The notes beneath the pieces were generated by a model. That model was not told where the DNA came from, did no database searches, and was given only the letters and a program-made list of their open reading frames with translations. Shown one piece after another: positions 44,410 to 51,700 of a DNA stretch of 64,000 nt (position 1 is the stretch's first letter; each line of letters starts with the position of its first letter). The position numbers and the translations under genes are program-made. Origin of the DNA: Kordia algicida OT-1 (GTDB lineage: Bacteria; Bacteroidota; Bacteroidia; Flavobacteriales; Flavobacteriaceae); NCBI RefSeq assembly GCF_000154725.1, contig NZ_DS544873.1, forward strand, positions 4,886,649 to 4,950,648, given 5' to 3'.

Positions 44410-46347
44410 CTATTCTTCTGAATCGCTAGAAGCGTCAGATTTTAAAAACGGTCTTGCTCCGAAAATTCCTTCTAAATCATCTTTGAAAATAACTTCTTTT
44501 TCTAGAAGTAATTCGGCAAGCTTTGTTAGTTTGTCTTTATTTTGTTCTAATATTTGAATTGCTCGTTGGTATTGGTTTTCAATAATCTTCGAGATTTCTT
44601 CATCAATTGTTTTAGCAGTTTCTTCACTATACGGTTTTGAGAAACCATTGTCGTTTCCGCTAGAATCGTAATACGTAAGGTTTCCAATTTTATCATTTAA
44701 ACCATATACGGCTACCATAGCACGTGCTTGTTTGGTTACTTTTTCCAAATCGCTCAACGCACCTGTAGATATTTTATCGAAGATAACTTTCTCTGCGGCA
44801 CGTCCACCCAAAGTAGCACACATTTCGTCTAGCATTTGTTCTGTACGAACCAACATACGTTCTTCTGGTAAGTACCAAGCTGCTCCAAGTGATTGTCCTC
44901 TTGGTACAATGGTAACTTTTACCAACGGTGCGGCATGTTCTACCAACCAACTTACCGTTGCGTGTCCAGCTTCATGAAACGCTACTGTTTTCTTTTCTTC
45001 TGGCGTGATGATTTTATTTTTCTTTTCCAATCCACCAACAATACGATCTACAGCATCTAAGAAATCTTGCTTTTCAACAGCTTTCTTTCCTTTTCTTGCC
45101 GCGATTAATGCTGCTTCGTTACAAACATTTGCAATATCTGCTCCAGAGAAACCTGGCGTTTGCTTTGATAGGAAATCTGTGTCTAAATTATCTGCTTTTT
45201 TAAGTGGTTTTAAGTGAACTTCGAAGATTTCTTTACGCTCACGAATGTCTGGAAGATCAACATAAATTTGTCTGTCAAAGCGTCCAGCACGCATTAAAGC
45301 TTTGTCTAAGATATCTGCACGGTTTGTTGCTGCCATTACAATAACGTTTGTGTTGGTGCCAAAACCGTCCATTTCTGTCAGTAATTGGTTTAAGGTATTT
45401 TCGCGTTCGTCGTTAGAACCTGTAAAATTGTTTTTTCCACGAGCACGACCGATAGCATCAATTTCATCAATAAAAATGATTGCAGGCGATTTTTCTTTGG
45501 CTTGTTTGAATAAGTCACGAACTCTGGAAGCTCCAACTCCTACAAACATTTCTACGAAATCTGAACCTGAAAGCGAGAAGAACGGTACTTTTGCTTCTCC
45601 TGCTACGGCTTTTGCAAGTAATGTTTTACCAGTTCCTGGTTGTCCTACTAATAGTGCTCCTTTTGGAATTTTTCCTCCTAAAGAGGTATATTTTTCAGGG
45701 TTTTTCAGGAAATCCACAATTTCTTGAACTTCTTCTTTTGCACCTTCTAATCCGGCAACATCTTTAAATGTTACTTTGATATCCGTTTTTTCATCAAAGA
45801 GTTTAGCTTTCGATTTCCCAATATTGAAAATTTGTCCGCCTCCGCCACCAGCGCCTCCGCCAGACATTCTACGCATGATGAAAATCCAAACTGCAATAAT
45901 TAAAACGAACGGTAAGATGCTGAAAATAAAGTTGGAAACGGTGTTGTTTTGTTGATCGGGAGCGATTTCAAAATCAAGATTTTTTTCTTCCTTTACTTCA
46001 TTTAGATATTCTTCAAAATTCTCAAGATTTAAGTATTTAATAGTAAAATCAGGCGTATCTCCCATTAAAAAGAGATTTCCTTTTTTGTTTACCAATTCTT
46101 TATATGCGTCTTTGGAAGCTGCACCTTCTTTTAGATATACTTCTGCAAAACCTGCATTGGTAAATACTTTAATTTTTTGAATATCATTGTTTGGTACTAA
46201 TTCCTTGAATTTAGAAAAAGTAACTTTATCGTCTCCTCCTGAGCCATTAGAGAATACTAAAAAAAGGAGAAAAACTCCGATCAAACCATAAATCCAATAT
46301 GCATTGAATTTAGGTTTTTTTGTCATGTTATTGTTGTCTTTTGCCAT
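44410..46347 (-). CDS. ftsH: ATP-dependent zinc metalloprotease FtsH
   Basis: Membrane-bound AAA+ protease that removes damaged or regulatory membrane proteins. Two transmembrane helices (about 15-32 and 143-162) flank a periplasmic loop. The AAA module has Walker A VGQPGTGKT (about 235), Walker B IIFIDEIDAIG and the SRH NRADILDKALMRAGRFDR. The Zn site is HEAGH (about 457). The length of 645 is usual. It follows rsfS by 18 bp and forms an operon with it, ended by the hairpin at 44342-44378. Confidence 0.97.
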   Translation of the reverse strand: MAKDNNNMTKKPKFNAYWIYGLIGVFLLFLVFSNGSGGDDKVTFSKFKELVPNNDIQKIKVFTNAGFAEVYLKEGAASKDAYKELVNKKGNLFLMGDTPDFTIKYLNLENFEEYLNEVKEEKNLDFEIAPDQQNNTVSNFIFSILPFVLIIAVWIFIMRRMSGGGAGGGGGQIFNIGKSKAKLFDEKTDIKVTFKDVAGLEGAKEEVQEIVDFLKNPEKYTSLGGKIPKGALLVGQPGTGKTLLAKAVAGEAKVPFFSLSGSDFVEMFVGVGASRVRDLFKQAKEKSPAIIFIDEIDAIGRARGKNNFTGSNDERENTLNQLLTEMDGFGTNTNVIVMAATNRADILDKALMRAGRFDRQIYVDLPDIRERKEIFEVHLKPLKKADNLDTDFLSKQTPGFSGADIANVCNEAALIAARKGKKAVEKQDFLDAVDRIVGGLEKKNKIITPEEKKTVAFHEAGHATVSWLVEHAAPLVKVTIVPRGQSLGAAWYLPEERMLVRTEQMLDEMCATLGGRAAEKVIFDKISTGALSDLEKVTKQARAMVAVYGLNDKIGNLTYYDSSGNDNGFSKPYSEETAKTIDEEISKIIENQYQRAIQILEQNKDKLTKLAELLLEKEVIFKDDLEGIFGARPFLKSDASSDSEE

Positions 46348-46365
46348 TAAATCAAAATGTAATTT

Positions 46366-46737
46366 TTAATAATTTGCTTGAATAGAAGTTACTTTAGCAT
46401 CTCCCCAAAGTCCTTCTATGTCATAAAACTCACGGATGTGTTTTTGGAATACATGCACTACTACATTAACGTAATCCATTAATACCCATTCGGCATTTTC
46501 AGCTCCTTCAATGTGCCATGGTTTGTCTTTTAATTCTTTACTAACCATTTTTTGTACTGAACCTACAATGGCATTTACTTGCGTATTTGAAGTACCATTG
46601 CATATTATAAAGTAGTCACAAACTGTATTGTCAATTTCGCGTAAGTCTAAGATGGTGATATCATTTCCTTTTACTTCTTCTATCCCTTTTATGATTCCCG
46701 TGATCAATTGATCCGTACTAACCTTAGTTTTTGTCAT
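46366..46737 (-). CDS. rsfS: ribosomal silencing factor RsfS
   Basis: The 123-residue Iojap/DUF143 protein binds uL14 and blocks 30S/50S joining in starvation. Conserved strings are DITILDLREIDNTVCDYFIIC, shortened here to LREIDNTVCDYFIIC, then KPWHIEGAENAEWVLMDY and VVVHVFQKHIREFYDIEGLW (VHVF, FYDIEGLW). It is divergent from birA and first in the operon with ftsH. Confidence 0.96.
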   Translation of the reverse strand: MTKTKVSTDQLITGIIKGIEEVKGNDITILDLREIDNTVCDYFIICNGTSNTQVNAIVGSVQKMVSKELKDKPWHIEGAENAEWVLMDYVNVVVHVFQKHIREFYDIEGLWGDAKVTSIQANY

Positions 46738-46757
46738 TCAATTAATTATATTTTATA

Positions 46758-46765
46758 CAAAAGTA
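46758..46765 (-). promoter_or_regulatory. putative -7 promoter element of rsfS-ftsH
   Basis: CAAAAGTA reads TACTTTTG on the minus strand, a perfect TAnnTTTG box 20 bp before the rsfS start. No clear TTG is seen at -33. Confidence 0.55.
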
Positions 46766-46830
46766 TTACTTTTAAATGTTATTTGTAACTCCTTTATCAT
46801 AAGAATATCTAAAGATTTTTTAAATATACG

Positions 46831-47562
46831 ATGAAAATAATCAAACTTGATGCCATTGACTCCACAAATACCTTTTTAAGACAGTTAAGTTGGGAACAAA
46901 AACTGGATGATTTTACAATTGTCATCGCTGCCTCTCAAACCGCAGGGAAAGGTCAGATGGGAACTGTTTGGGATTCTGAAAAAGGCAAAAACCTTACGTT
47001 TAGTGTGTTTAAAAAGATTTCTTGTCTAGAGAATGATGAAGGATTTTATATCAGTATCGCTACTTCTTTGGCGATTTATAACGCGTTGAAACATTTTCAA
47101 ATTCCGAAATTGACGATCAAATGGCCAAACGACATTTTGTCAGAGAATCAAAAAATATGTGGAATCTTGATTGAAAATGTCATACAAAATAGCAAAATGA
47201 CAGCAGCTATTATTGGAATTGGCTTAAATGTCAATCAAACAAATTTTGAAGCACTACCAAATGCAACTTCTTTAAAACAGCGTACAGGAATTCATTTTGA
47301 TTTGGATGAAGTGATGTTTCAGATTGCAGGACAGTTAAAAAAATATTCTGAATTGATTACTGCGCGTTCTTTTGAAATATTGAAAATGGAATATGAATCG
47401 TTATTATTCCGAAAAGATAAACCTTCAACTTTTAAAGATAAAACAGGTAATATGTTTATGGGATTTATTCAAGGTGTAGCTGATGATGGAAAGTTGAATG
47501 TATTATTGGAAGATGAAATTATGGCTGAGTTTGATTTGAAAGAGATTAAGTTGTTGTATTGA
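46831..47562 (+). CDS. birA: biotin--[acetyl-CoA-carboxylase] ligase
   Basis: Attaches biotin to the carboxylase carrier protein. The catalytic domain has the biotin-AMP loop QTAGKGQMGTVWDSEKGKN (in GRGRRGR position, here GKGQMG), IKWPNDIL and GILIENV, followed by a small C-terminal SH3-like domain (about 195-243). It lacks the N-terminal helix-turn-helix of repressor-type BirA, so it is the monofunctional form. The 16-mer tandem array begins 3 bp after its stop. Confidence 0.95.
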   Translation: MKIIKLDAIDSTNTFLRQLSWEQKLDDFTIVIAASQTAGKGQMGTVWDSEKGKNLTFSVFKKISCLENDEGFYISIATSLAIYNALKHFQIPKLTIKWPNDILSENQKICGILIENVIQNSKMTAAIIGIGLNVNQTNFEALPNATSLKQRTGIHFDLDEVMFQIAGQLKKYSELITARSFEILKMEYESLLFRKDKPSTFKDKTGNMFMGFIQGVADDGKLNVLLEDEIMAEFDLKEIKLLY

Positions 47563-47565
47563 TTT

Positions 47566-47818
47566 GGATCGCTTCGCTTTTGGATCGCTTCGCTTTTGGA
47601 TCGCTTCGCTTTTGGATCGCTTCGCTTTTGGATCGCTTCGCTTTTGGATCGCTTCGCTTTTGGATCGCTTCGCTTTTGGATCGCTTCGCTTTTGGATCGC
47701 TTCGCTTTTGGATCGCTTCGCTTTTGGATCGCTTCGCTTTTGGATCGCTTCGCTTTTGGATCGCTTCGCTTTTGGATCGCTTCGCTTTTGGATCGCTTCG
47801 CTTTTGGATCGCTTCGCT
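47566..47818. repeat. tandem array of a 16-bp unit, 15.8 copies
   Basis: The unit GGATCGCTTCGCTTTT is repeated 15 times without a change, then a 13-bp partial copy (47806-47818). It is open in several frames on both strands because 16 is not a multiple of 3, but these reading frames are spurious. It lies in the 335-bp gap 47563-47897 between birA and a convergent gene, after the birA stop. Related degenerate units follow other genes in this window. Confidence 0.97.
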
Positions 47819-47842
47819 GATTTTCCTAAAATACTTAAAACA

Positions 47843-47877
47843 AAAAAGCTGAACAAAGATCACTTTATTCAGCTTTT
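47843..47877. terminator. bidirectional terminator after the tandem array
   Basis: AAAAAGCTGAA (47843-47853) pairs with TTCAGCTTTT (47869-47877 region) around a 15-nt loop, with A- and T-runs on either side. It serves birA (+) and the SRPBCC gene (-). Confidence 0.85.
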
Positions 47878-47897
47878 AAAAAAATATTTATTTTAAA

Positions 47898-48290
47898 TTA
47901 TAACTTACTCATATTTTCAGCGAGCGTATTTACAAATTTACCAATAGGACCTTTTATCATCATTGCCATCATGGGATTAAAATCGCCTTCAAAAAGCAAT
48001 TGTGCTTCACTTTTACCTTCTTCTAATTCCTGAATGTCTCCAGTAAGTGTAAATGGTAATTTGTCGGAAGCAGCACCCAAAACAACTTTGTTTGGTGGTG
48101 TACTTTCTTTGAGTTTCAATACGATTTCTGGCATTCCTTTTAGTGCAAAAAGAAATTTTCCTTCTGCCAATACTTCAAATTTACTGATGCTTTCAGGCAT
48201 TAGTTTTTCAAAATTTTCAACATTCGTCAAAAAATCGTAAAGTTCTTGAGGAGATTTATTTACGGTGACTTTTGGGCTTTCTATGTTCAT
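47898..48290 (-). CDS. SRPBCC-fold (START-like) protein
   Basis: This 130-residue protein has the helix-grip pattern of polyketide cyclase/START-like proteins: YDFLTNVENFEKLMPESI near residue 16, then alternating strands (FLFALKGMPEIVLKLKE, EAQLLFEGDFNPM) and a long C-terminal helix (IGKFVNTLAENM). These bind hydrophobic ligands. No specific ligand is evident. It is 22 bp downstream of pyrE and probably cotranscribed. Confidence 0.8.
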   Translation of the reverse strand: MNIESPKVTVNKSPQELYDFLTNVENFEKLMPESISKFEVLAEGKFLFALKGMPEIVLKLKESTPPNKVVLGAASDKLPFTLTGDIQELEEGKSEAQLLFEGDFNPMMAMMIKGPIGKFVNTLAENMSKL

Positions 48291-48312
48291 ATTATTATTT
48301 TTCGATATCTAA

Positions 48313-48957
48313 TCAATTAGCATTCCAATTTGCAGGATCTTTTCGCCAATTTTCTAAAGTTTCTAGTTCTGATGATGTGATGTAATTGGTATCTAAAGCT
48401 TGTTCTAAGAGATTTTCATAATTGCTTAAAGTATGTAAATTTACCTTAGCCGTTTCAAAATTTTCTTTAGCAATATCAAAATTATAAGAAAAAATAGCAA
48501 CCATTCCTTTTACATTTACTTCGGCGGCGTCTAGTGCTTTTACAGCGTTTAAACTACTTTTTCCTGTACTAATCAAATCTTCAACAACGACCACATTTTG
48601 TCCTTTTTGAATAAATCCTTCAATTTGATTTTGTCTTCCATGTTTTTTTGCTTCTGGTCGTACATACACAAAAGGAACGCTTAAATATTCGGCTACAAGA
48701 ATCCCAATTCCAATAGCGCCAGTAGCAACACCTGCAATTACATCAGGTTTTCCATACTCTTTTTCAATATGCTTGGCAAATTGTTCTCTAAGATAATTAC
48801 GTATCGGTGGAAATGATAGCGTAATTCGGTTGTCGCAATATATTGGCGATTTCCAACCAGAAGCCCAAGTAAAAGGTTCTTGCGGTTGTAATTTAATTGC
48901 GTTAATTTGCAACAACAATTCGGCAGTCTTTTTAGCTGTATTTTTATCAAAAATCAT
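48313..48957 (-). CDS. pyrE: orotate phosphoribosyltransferase
   Basis: Adds phosphoribosyl to orotate to form OMP in pyrimidine synthesis. The PRPP-binding motif is VVVVEDLISTGKSS (about 121-134), the flexible loop RPEAKKHGRQNQIEG precedes it, and GVATGAIGIGI is the substrate loop. Start ATG 48957 gives 214 residues, the normal length. A longer open frame to 49110 would run into the divergent NUDIX gene and is rejected. The pyrE start is one base from the divergent NUDIX start. Confidence 0.96.
   Translation of the reverse strand: MIFDKNTAKKTAELLLQINAIKLQPQEPFTWASGWKSPIYCDNRITLSFPPIRNYLREQFAKHIEKEYGKPDVIAGVATGAIGIGILVAEYLSVPFVYVRPEAKKHGRQNQIEGFIQKGQNVVVVEDLISTGKSSLNAVKALDAAEVNVKGMVAIFSYNFDIAKENFETAKVNLHTLSNYENLLEQALDTNYITSSELETLENWRKDPANWNAN
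48880..48909 (+). promoter_or_regulatory. putative NUDIX gene promoter inside pyrE
   Basis: TTG (48880-48882), a 19-bp spacer and TTAATTTG (48902-48909, one mismatch) fit the Bacteroidota promoter. It lies within the first codons of pyrE, as it must because the two starts are adjacent. Confidence 0.5.
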
Positions 48958-48958
48958 A

Positions 48959-49546
48959 ATGCAAATGTATAAAGTTTTTATCAATGAAAAGCTCATAATT
49001 TTATCAAATGAAGTTGAAAAGAGTGAAATTTCCGACACATATCTGTTGAAAGATGTTGATTTTGAGTGGCTTATAGGGAAAATGGCTTCTGGAAAAATCG
49101 ACAAAGCCATACTTTATCACGATAACGGAGAAGAATTATTACCATTATTGTACAAAAAGCTTCCTGTGGTAGAAGCTGCGGGCGGTTTGGTGAAAAATAC
49201 AAAAGGAGAAGTCTTGTTTATCTTTAGAAACGGAAAGTGGGATTTGCCCAAAGGAAAAACCGAAAAAGGTGAAAATATAGAGCAAACCGCCGTTAGAGAA
49301 GTGGAAGAAGAAACTGGCGTAAACGGATTGAAAATCACAGACTTTTTACTACAAACGTATCACGTTTTTAAACGAAATGGCGAATACCGATTGAAGCTAA
49401 CTTATTGGTATGCTATGGAAACTGCCTATGAAGGTGAATTTTTTCCACAAGAAGACGAAGGCATTATGGAAGTAGCTTGGAAAAACGAAGCGGAAACGCA
49501 GCAAGCGCTCTTAAATTCGTATGAGAATATAAAGTTGTTGTTTTAA
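48959..49546 (+). CDS. NUDIX hydrolase
   Basis: The N-terminal segment (about 1-65) is followed by a NUDIX domain with the motif GKTEKGENIEQTAVREVEEE, then TG (Gx5Ex7REUxEExGU fit, about 98-120), which binds Mg and hydrolyses a nucleoside diphosphate linked compound. The substrate is not clear from sequence. Start ATG 48959 (MQMYKVF) or 48965 (MYKVF); both start just after the pyrE start on the other strand. A degenerate repeat array follows the stop. Confidence 0.92.
   Translation: MQMYKVFINEKLIILSNEVEKSEISDTYLLKDVDFEWLIGKMASGKIDKAILYHDNGEELLPLLYKKLPVVEAAGGLVKNTKGEVLFIFRNGKWDLPKGKTEKGENIEQTAVREVEEETGVNGLKITDFLLQTYHVFKRNGEYRLKLTYWYAMETAYEGEFFPQEDEGIMEVAWKNEAETQQALLNSYENIKLLF
48962..48969 (-). 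promoter_or_regulatory. putative -7 promoter element of pyrE, within the NUDIX gene
   Basis: CAAATGTA reads TACATTTG on the minus strand, a perfect TAnnTTTG box beginning 5 bp from the pyrE ATG. If used, the transcript would be leaderless or nearly so. No good -33 box is seen at normal spacing. Confidence 0.45.
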
Positions 49547-49549
49547 TGC

Positions 49550-49620
49550 GGATTGTTAGAACGCTACGCTTTTAGAATATTAGACGCGCTGACGCTTTTG
49601 GACTTCTTCTTGAGAAAGTT
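49550..49620. repeat. degenerate CGCT-type repeat after a stop codon
   Basis: GAACGCTACGCTTTTAGAATATTAGACGCGCTGACGCTTTTGG-like blocks (shown as parts: ACGCTACGCTTTTAGAAT, GCGCTGACGCTTTTGG) start within 4 bp of the NUDIX stop. Up to 49745, TTTTAGAC direct repeats follow. Confidence 0.55.
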
Positions 49621-49746
49621 TCATATTCAAATAATACGATTTTTTTAGAAATATCCTGACTCTATCATCTTGATTCATTTTAATAAAAAACACTTTCAGG
49701 AGCTTAGACAATTTAGATTTTTAGACTTTTAGACTTTTTTATTTTT

Positions 49747-49770
49747 GATCTAACGATCTAACGATCTAAC
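49747..49770. repeat. 8-bp tandem repeat at the carboxypeptidase 3' end
   Basis: GATCTAAC occurs three times in a row (49747-49770). On the minus strand it encodes the last residues of the carboxypeptidase (VRSLDR) and its TAG stop. A change in copy number would shift the frame at the C-terminus. Confidence 0.8.
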
Positions 49771-51513
49771 AATCCTAAAAATAGGATACCGCAAATGTGC
49801 CTTTTCGTAATGATGTGATTTTTTGTAAATCCAACGTAATTGTTGCGAAGCACTTTTGGCAAACATATCATCGGAAGCTTTCTTTGCTTCAAATTCTTGT
49901 TGCCATTGCGGATTGTTTGCTAATAATTCTTTGGCTTCATCTTCAAAAACATACGCAGAAAATCCTTCTTTTTGCTGTAAAATAGTGTCGAAGAAATTCC
50001 AGTTAAAAAAGGAATCTACAGCTTCGGGTTCGAGTGTTTCTAACAAATAACGAAATGCAGGTTGATTGGTTTTAACTATAAAATCACCTTTGTTAAAGCT
50101 AATTTTTTGCAGAGTTTTAGAAACTTCAGTATTGTAATGTGTATAATGTCCTTCAAACGGATTTGGATAGGTTTTAAAATCTTTAATATGATAAGTTTCT
50201 ACATCAATAATTGTGTCGTTTTCAATCGTATTCAACACAACATTATTCAATGTTAACAAGTCTATGACATTGTGCCAACCTTGCGGAATTACGTATGCTT
50301 TTGGTACCGTAACTTCTTTTTTTATTTTAAAATAATTGTAATATGGAACTTCTTTGGTAAATGGTTTGGTGTCATCATATTTTAAGCGTTTTTGTCCTGT
50401 CAAATCACTTTTCACAAAAGTACCTTCATAACCTTTAAAATTTAATGTAGTTTCTTGACTTCTATCCAATTCCCATTGAACAGGATAAGTCTCAGTATTT
50501 ACAAAGGATTCATGTGTTTTTTTACGAATCGATTTGATGTTTTGATGATGTTTCGTTTCAATATTTTCAATTAGTGCTTCCATCAAAGCATATGTTCCTT
50601 CCACGCGCTGTTTGTAAGGTTTTAGCATGTGTGTTTCTACCATTAAACCAAGTGTGTTAAATAAGGTTGTGTATCCTGTAGAATATCTTGGCGAATCCAT
50701 AAATTGCGAAAATCCTGATTCTGGCGTACGCCCAAAAACATTTACATACGGCGTAATGTCCCAACTATTTTTTTGCAATGTCGCTTCCAAATCGGGCATC
50801 ATGGTTTTATGTAAAAATTCGCCTGCTTCATGACCTAATTTGTTGTGCTGTGTAAATAAATGTGTCAAAGTATATTGATAATCGGCACCATTACTCACAT
50901 GATTGTCTACAAAAACATCGGGTTGTACTTTGTGGAAAATTTGTGCAAAAGCTTTGGCATTTCGTGTATCAGATTTGATAAAATCACGATTCAAATCATA
51001 ATTTTTAGCGTTTCCGCGAAAACCATATGCTTCTGGACCATTTTGATTGGCTCTTGTGCCAAAATTACGATTCAAACTTCCTCCAACATTATACACAGGA
51101 ATCGCAGAAATTACTATATTTTTTGGTGCTTTTTTGGTGCCGTTTGCCAAATCTCTCAAAAGCATCATGGTTGCGTCAATTCCATCACTTTCTCCAGGAT
51201 GAATTCCGTTGTTGACTAATAAAATAGTTTTTTCTTTGCGAATGTTCTCAAAATCAAAATTCCCGCTAGGATTATATGTCACTAGGTGTAAAGGTTTGCC
51301 CGAATCTGTAAGCCCAATGGATTCTAGATGAATTTCTGAGTAGCTTTCTGCTAAGTTCTCGTAATACTGAATAACTTCTGGATAGGTTGGTGTTTGTGTT
51401 CCACCAGATTTTTCAAATATTGTTGTAAAATCGTGAGTTATTGTTGTTTTTTCTTTTTCAGCATCACAAGCAAAAAAGATAGAAATACAAAGAAGAAAAA
51501 CTACTTTTTTCAT
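49750..51513 (-). CDS. M14-family zinc carboxypeptidase lipoprotein
   Basis: A lipoprotein signal peptide (lipobox FFAC, Cys 16) is followed by an M14 peptidase domain (about 40-330). Zn ligands are in NNGIHPGESDG (HxxE) and VDNHVSNGADY (His). A C-terminal region of about 230 residues has no family I can name. Start ATG 51513 (MKKVVFLL) gives the proper lipoprotein signal; an ATG 33 bp upstream would add charged residues. It is likely outer-membrane or periplasmic, trimming peptides. Its last codons lie in an 8-bp repeat. Confidence 0.92.
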   Translation of the reverse strand: MKKVVFLLCISIFFACDAEKEKTTITHDFTTIFEKSGGTQTPTYPEVIQYYENLAESYSEIHLESIGLTDSGKPLHLVTYNPSGNFDFENIRKEKTILLVNNGIHPGESDGIDATMMLLRDLANGTKKAPKNIVISAIPVYNVGGSLNRNFGTRANQNGPEAYGFRGNAKNYDLNRDFIKSDTRNAKAFAQIFHKVQPDVFVDNHVSNGADYQYTLTHLFTQHNKLGHEAGEFLHKTMMPDLEATLQKNSWDITPYVNVFGRTPESGFSQFMDSPRYSTGYTTLFNTLGLMVETHMLKPYKQRVEGTYALMEALIENIETKHHQNIKSIRKKTHESFVNTETYPVQWELDRSQETTLNFKGYEGTFVKSDLTGQKRLKYDDTKPFTKEVPYYNYFKIKKEVTVPKAYVIPQGWHNVIDLLTLNNVVLNTIENDTIIDVETYHIKDFKTYPNPFEGHYTHYNTEVSKTLQKISFNKGDFIVKTNQPAFRYLLETLEPEAVDSFFNWNFFDTILQQKEGFSAYVFEDEAKELLANNPQWQQEFEAKKASDDMFAKSASQQLRWIYKKSHHYEKAHLRYPIFRIVRSLDR

Positions 51514-51533
51514 AAGAATTGGTTTTGGCTCAT

Positions 51534-51541
51534 CAAACATA
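51534..51541 (-). promoter_or_regulatory. putative -7 promoter element of the carboxypeptidase gene
   Basis: CAAACATA reads TATGTTTG on the minus strand, a perfect -7 box 20 bp before ATG 51513. It also shows that the upstream in-frame ATG (51546) would lie in the promoter. Confidence 0.55.
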
Positions 51542-51632
51542 AACAAAAAAATAAAAACGTTGCTTTTTTAAAAGAAGATATAAAACAAAGGTTAAGATAT
51601 TTTTATAGTTGCAGTCAATACATCGAAAAAAC

Positions 51633-51662
51633 TTGTCAGTAGAAATAATAGCTGTATTTTTG
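51633..51662 (+). promoter_or_regulatory. promoter of the SulP transporter gene
   Basis: TTG (51633-51635), a 19-bp spacer and TATTTTTG (51655-51662) match the Bacteroidota consensus at both boxes. Transcription would start near 51669, about 30 nt before the ATG. Confidence 0.75.
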
Positions 51663-51700
51663 CCGCTTCTTATTTTCAAGAAATACAAGAGCAAAGAATT

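Noticed and set aside
47566-47818. CRISPR array or coding repeat protein
   Set aside because: The 16-bp units have no spacers, and the unit length does not keep a reading frame.
47503-47896. Several overlapping open frames of about 70-117 codons across both strands in the tandem array
   Set aside because: They arise because a 16-bp repeat without stop codons stays open in multiple frames. There is no start context and no protein-like composition.
48958-49110. N-terminal extension of pyrE to 49110
   Set aside because: It would add 51 residues not found in the family and overlap the NUDIX gene; ATG 48957 gives the normal length.
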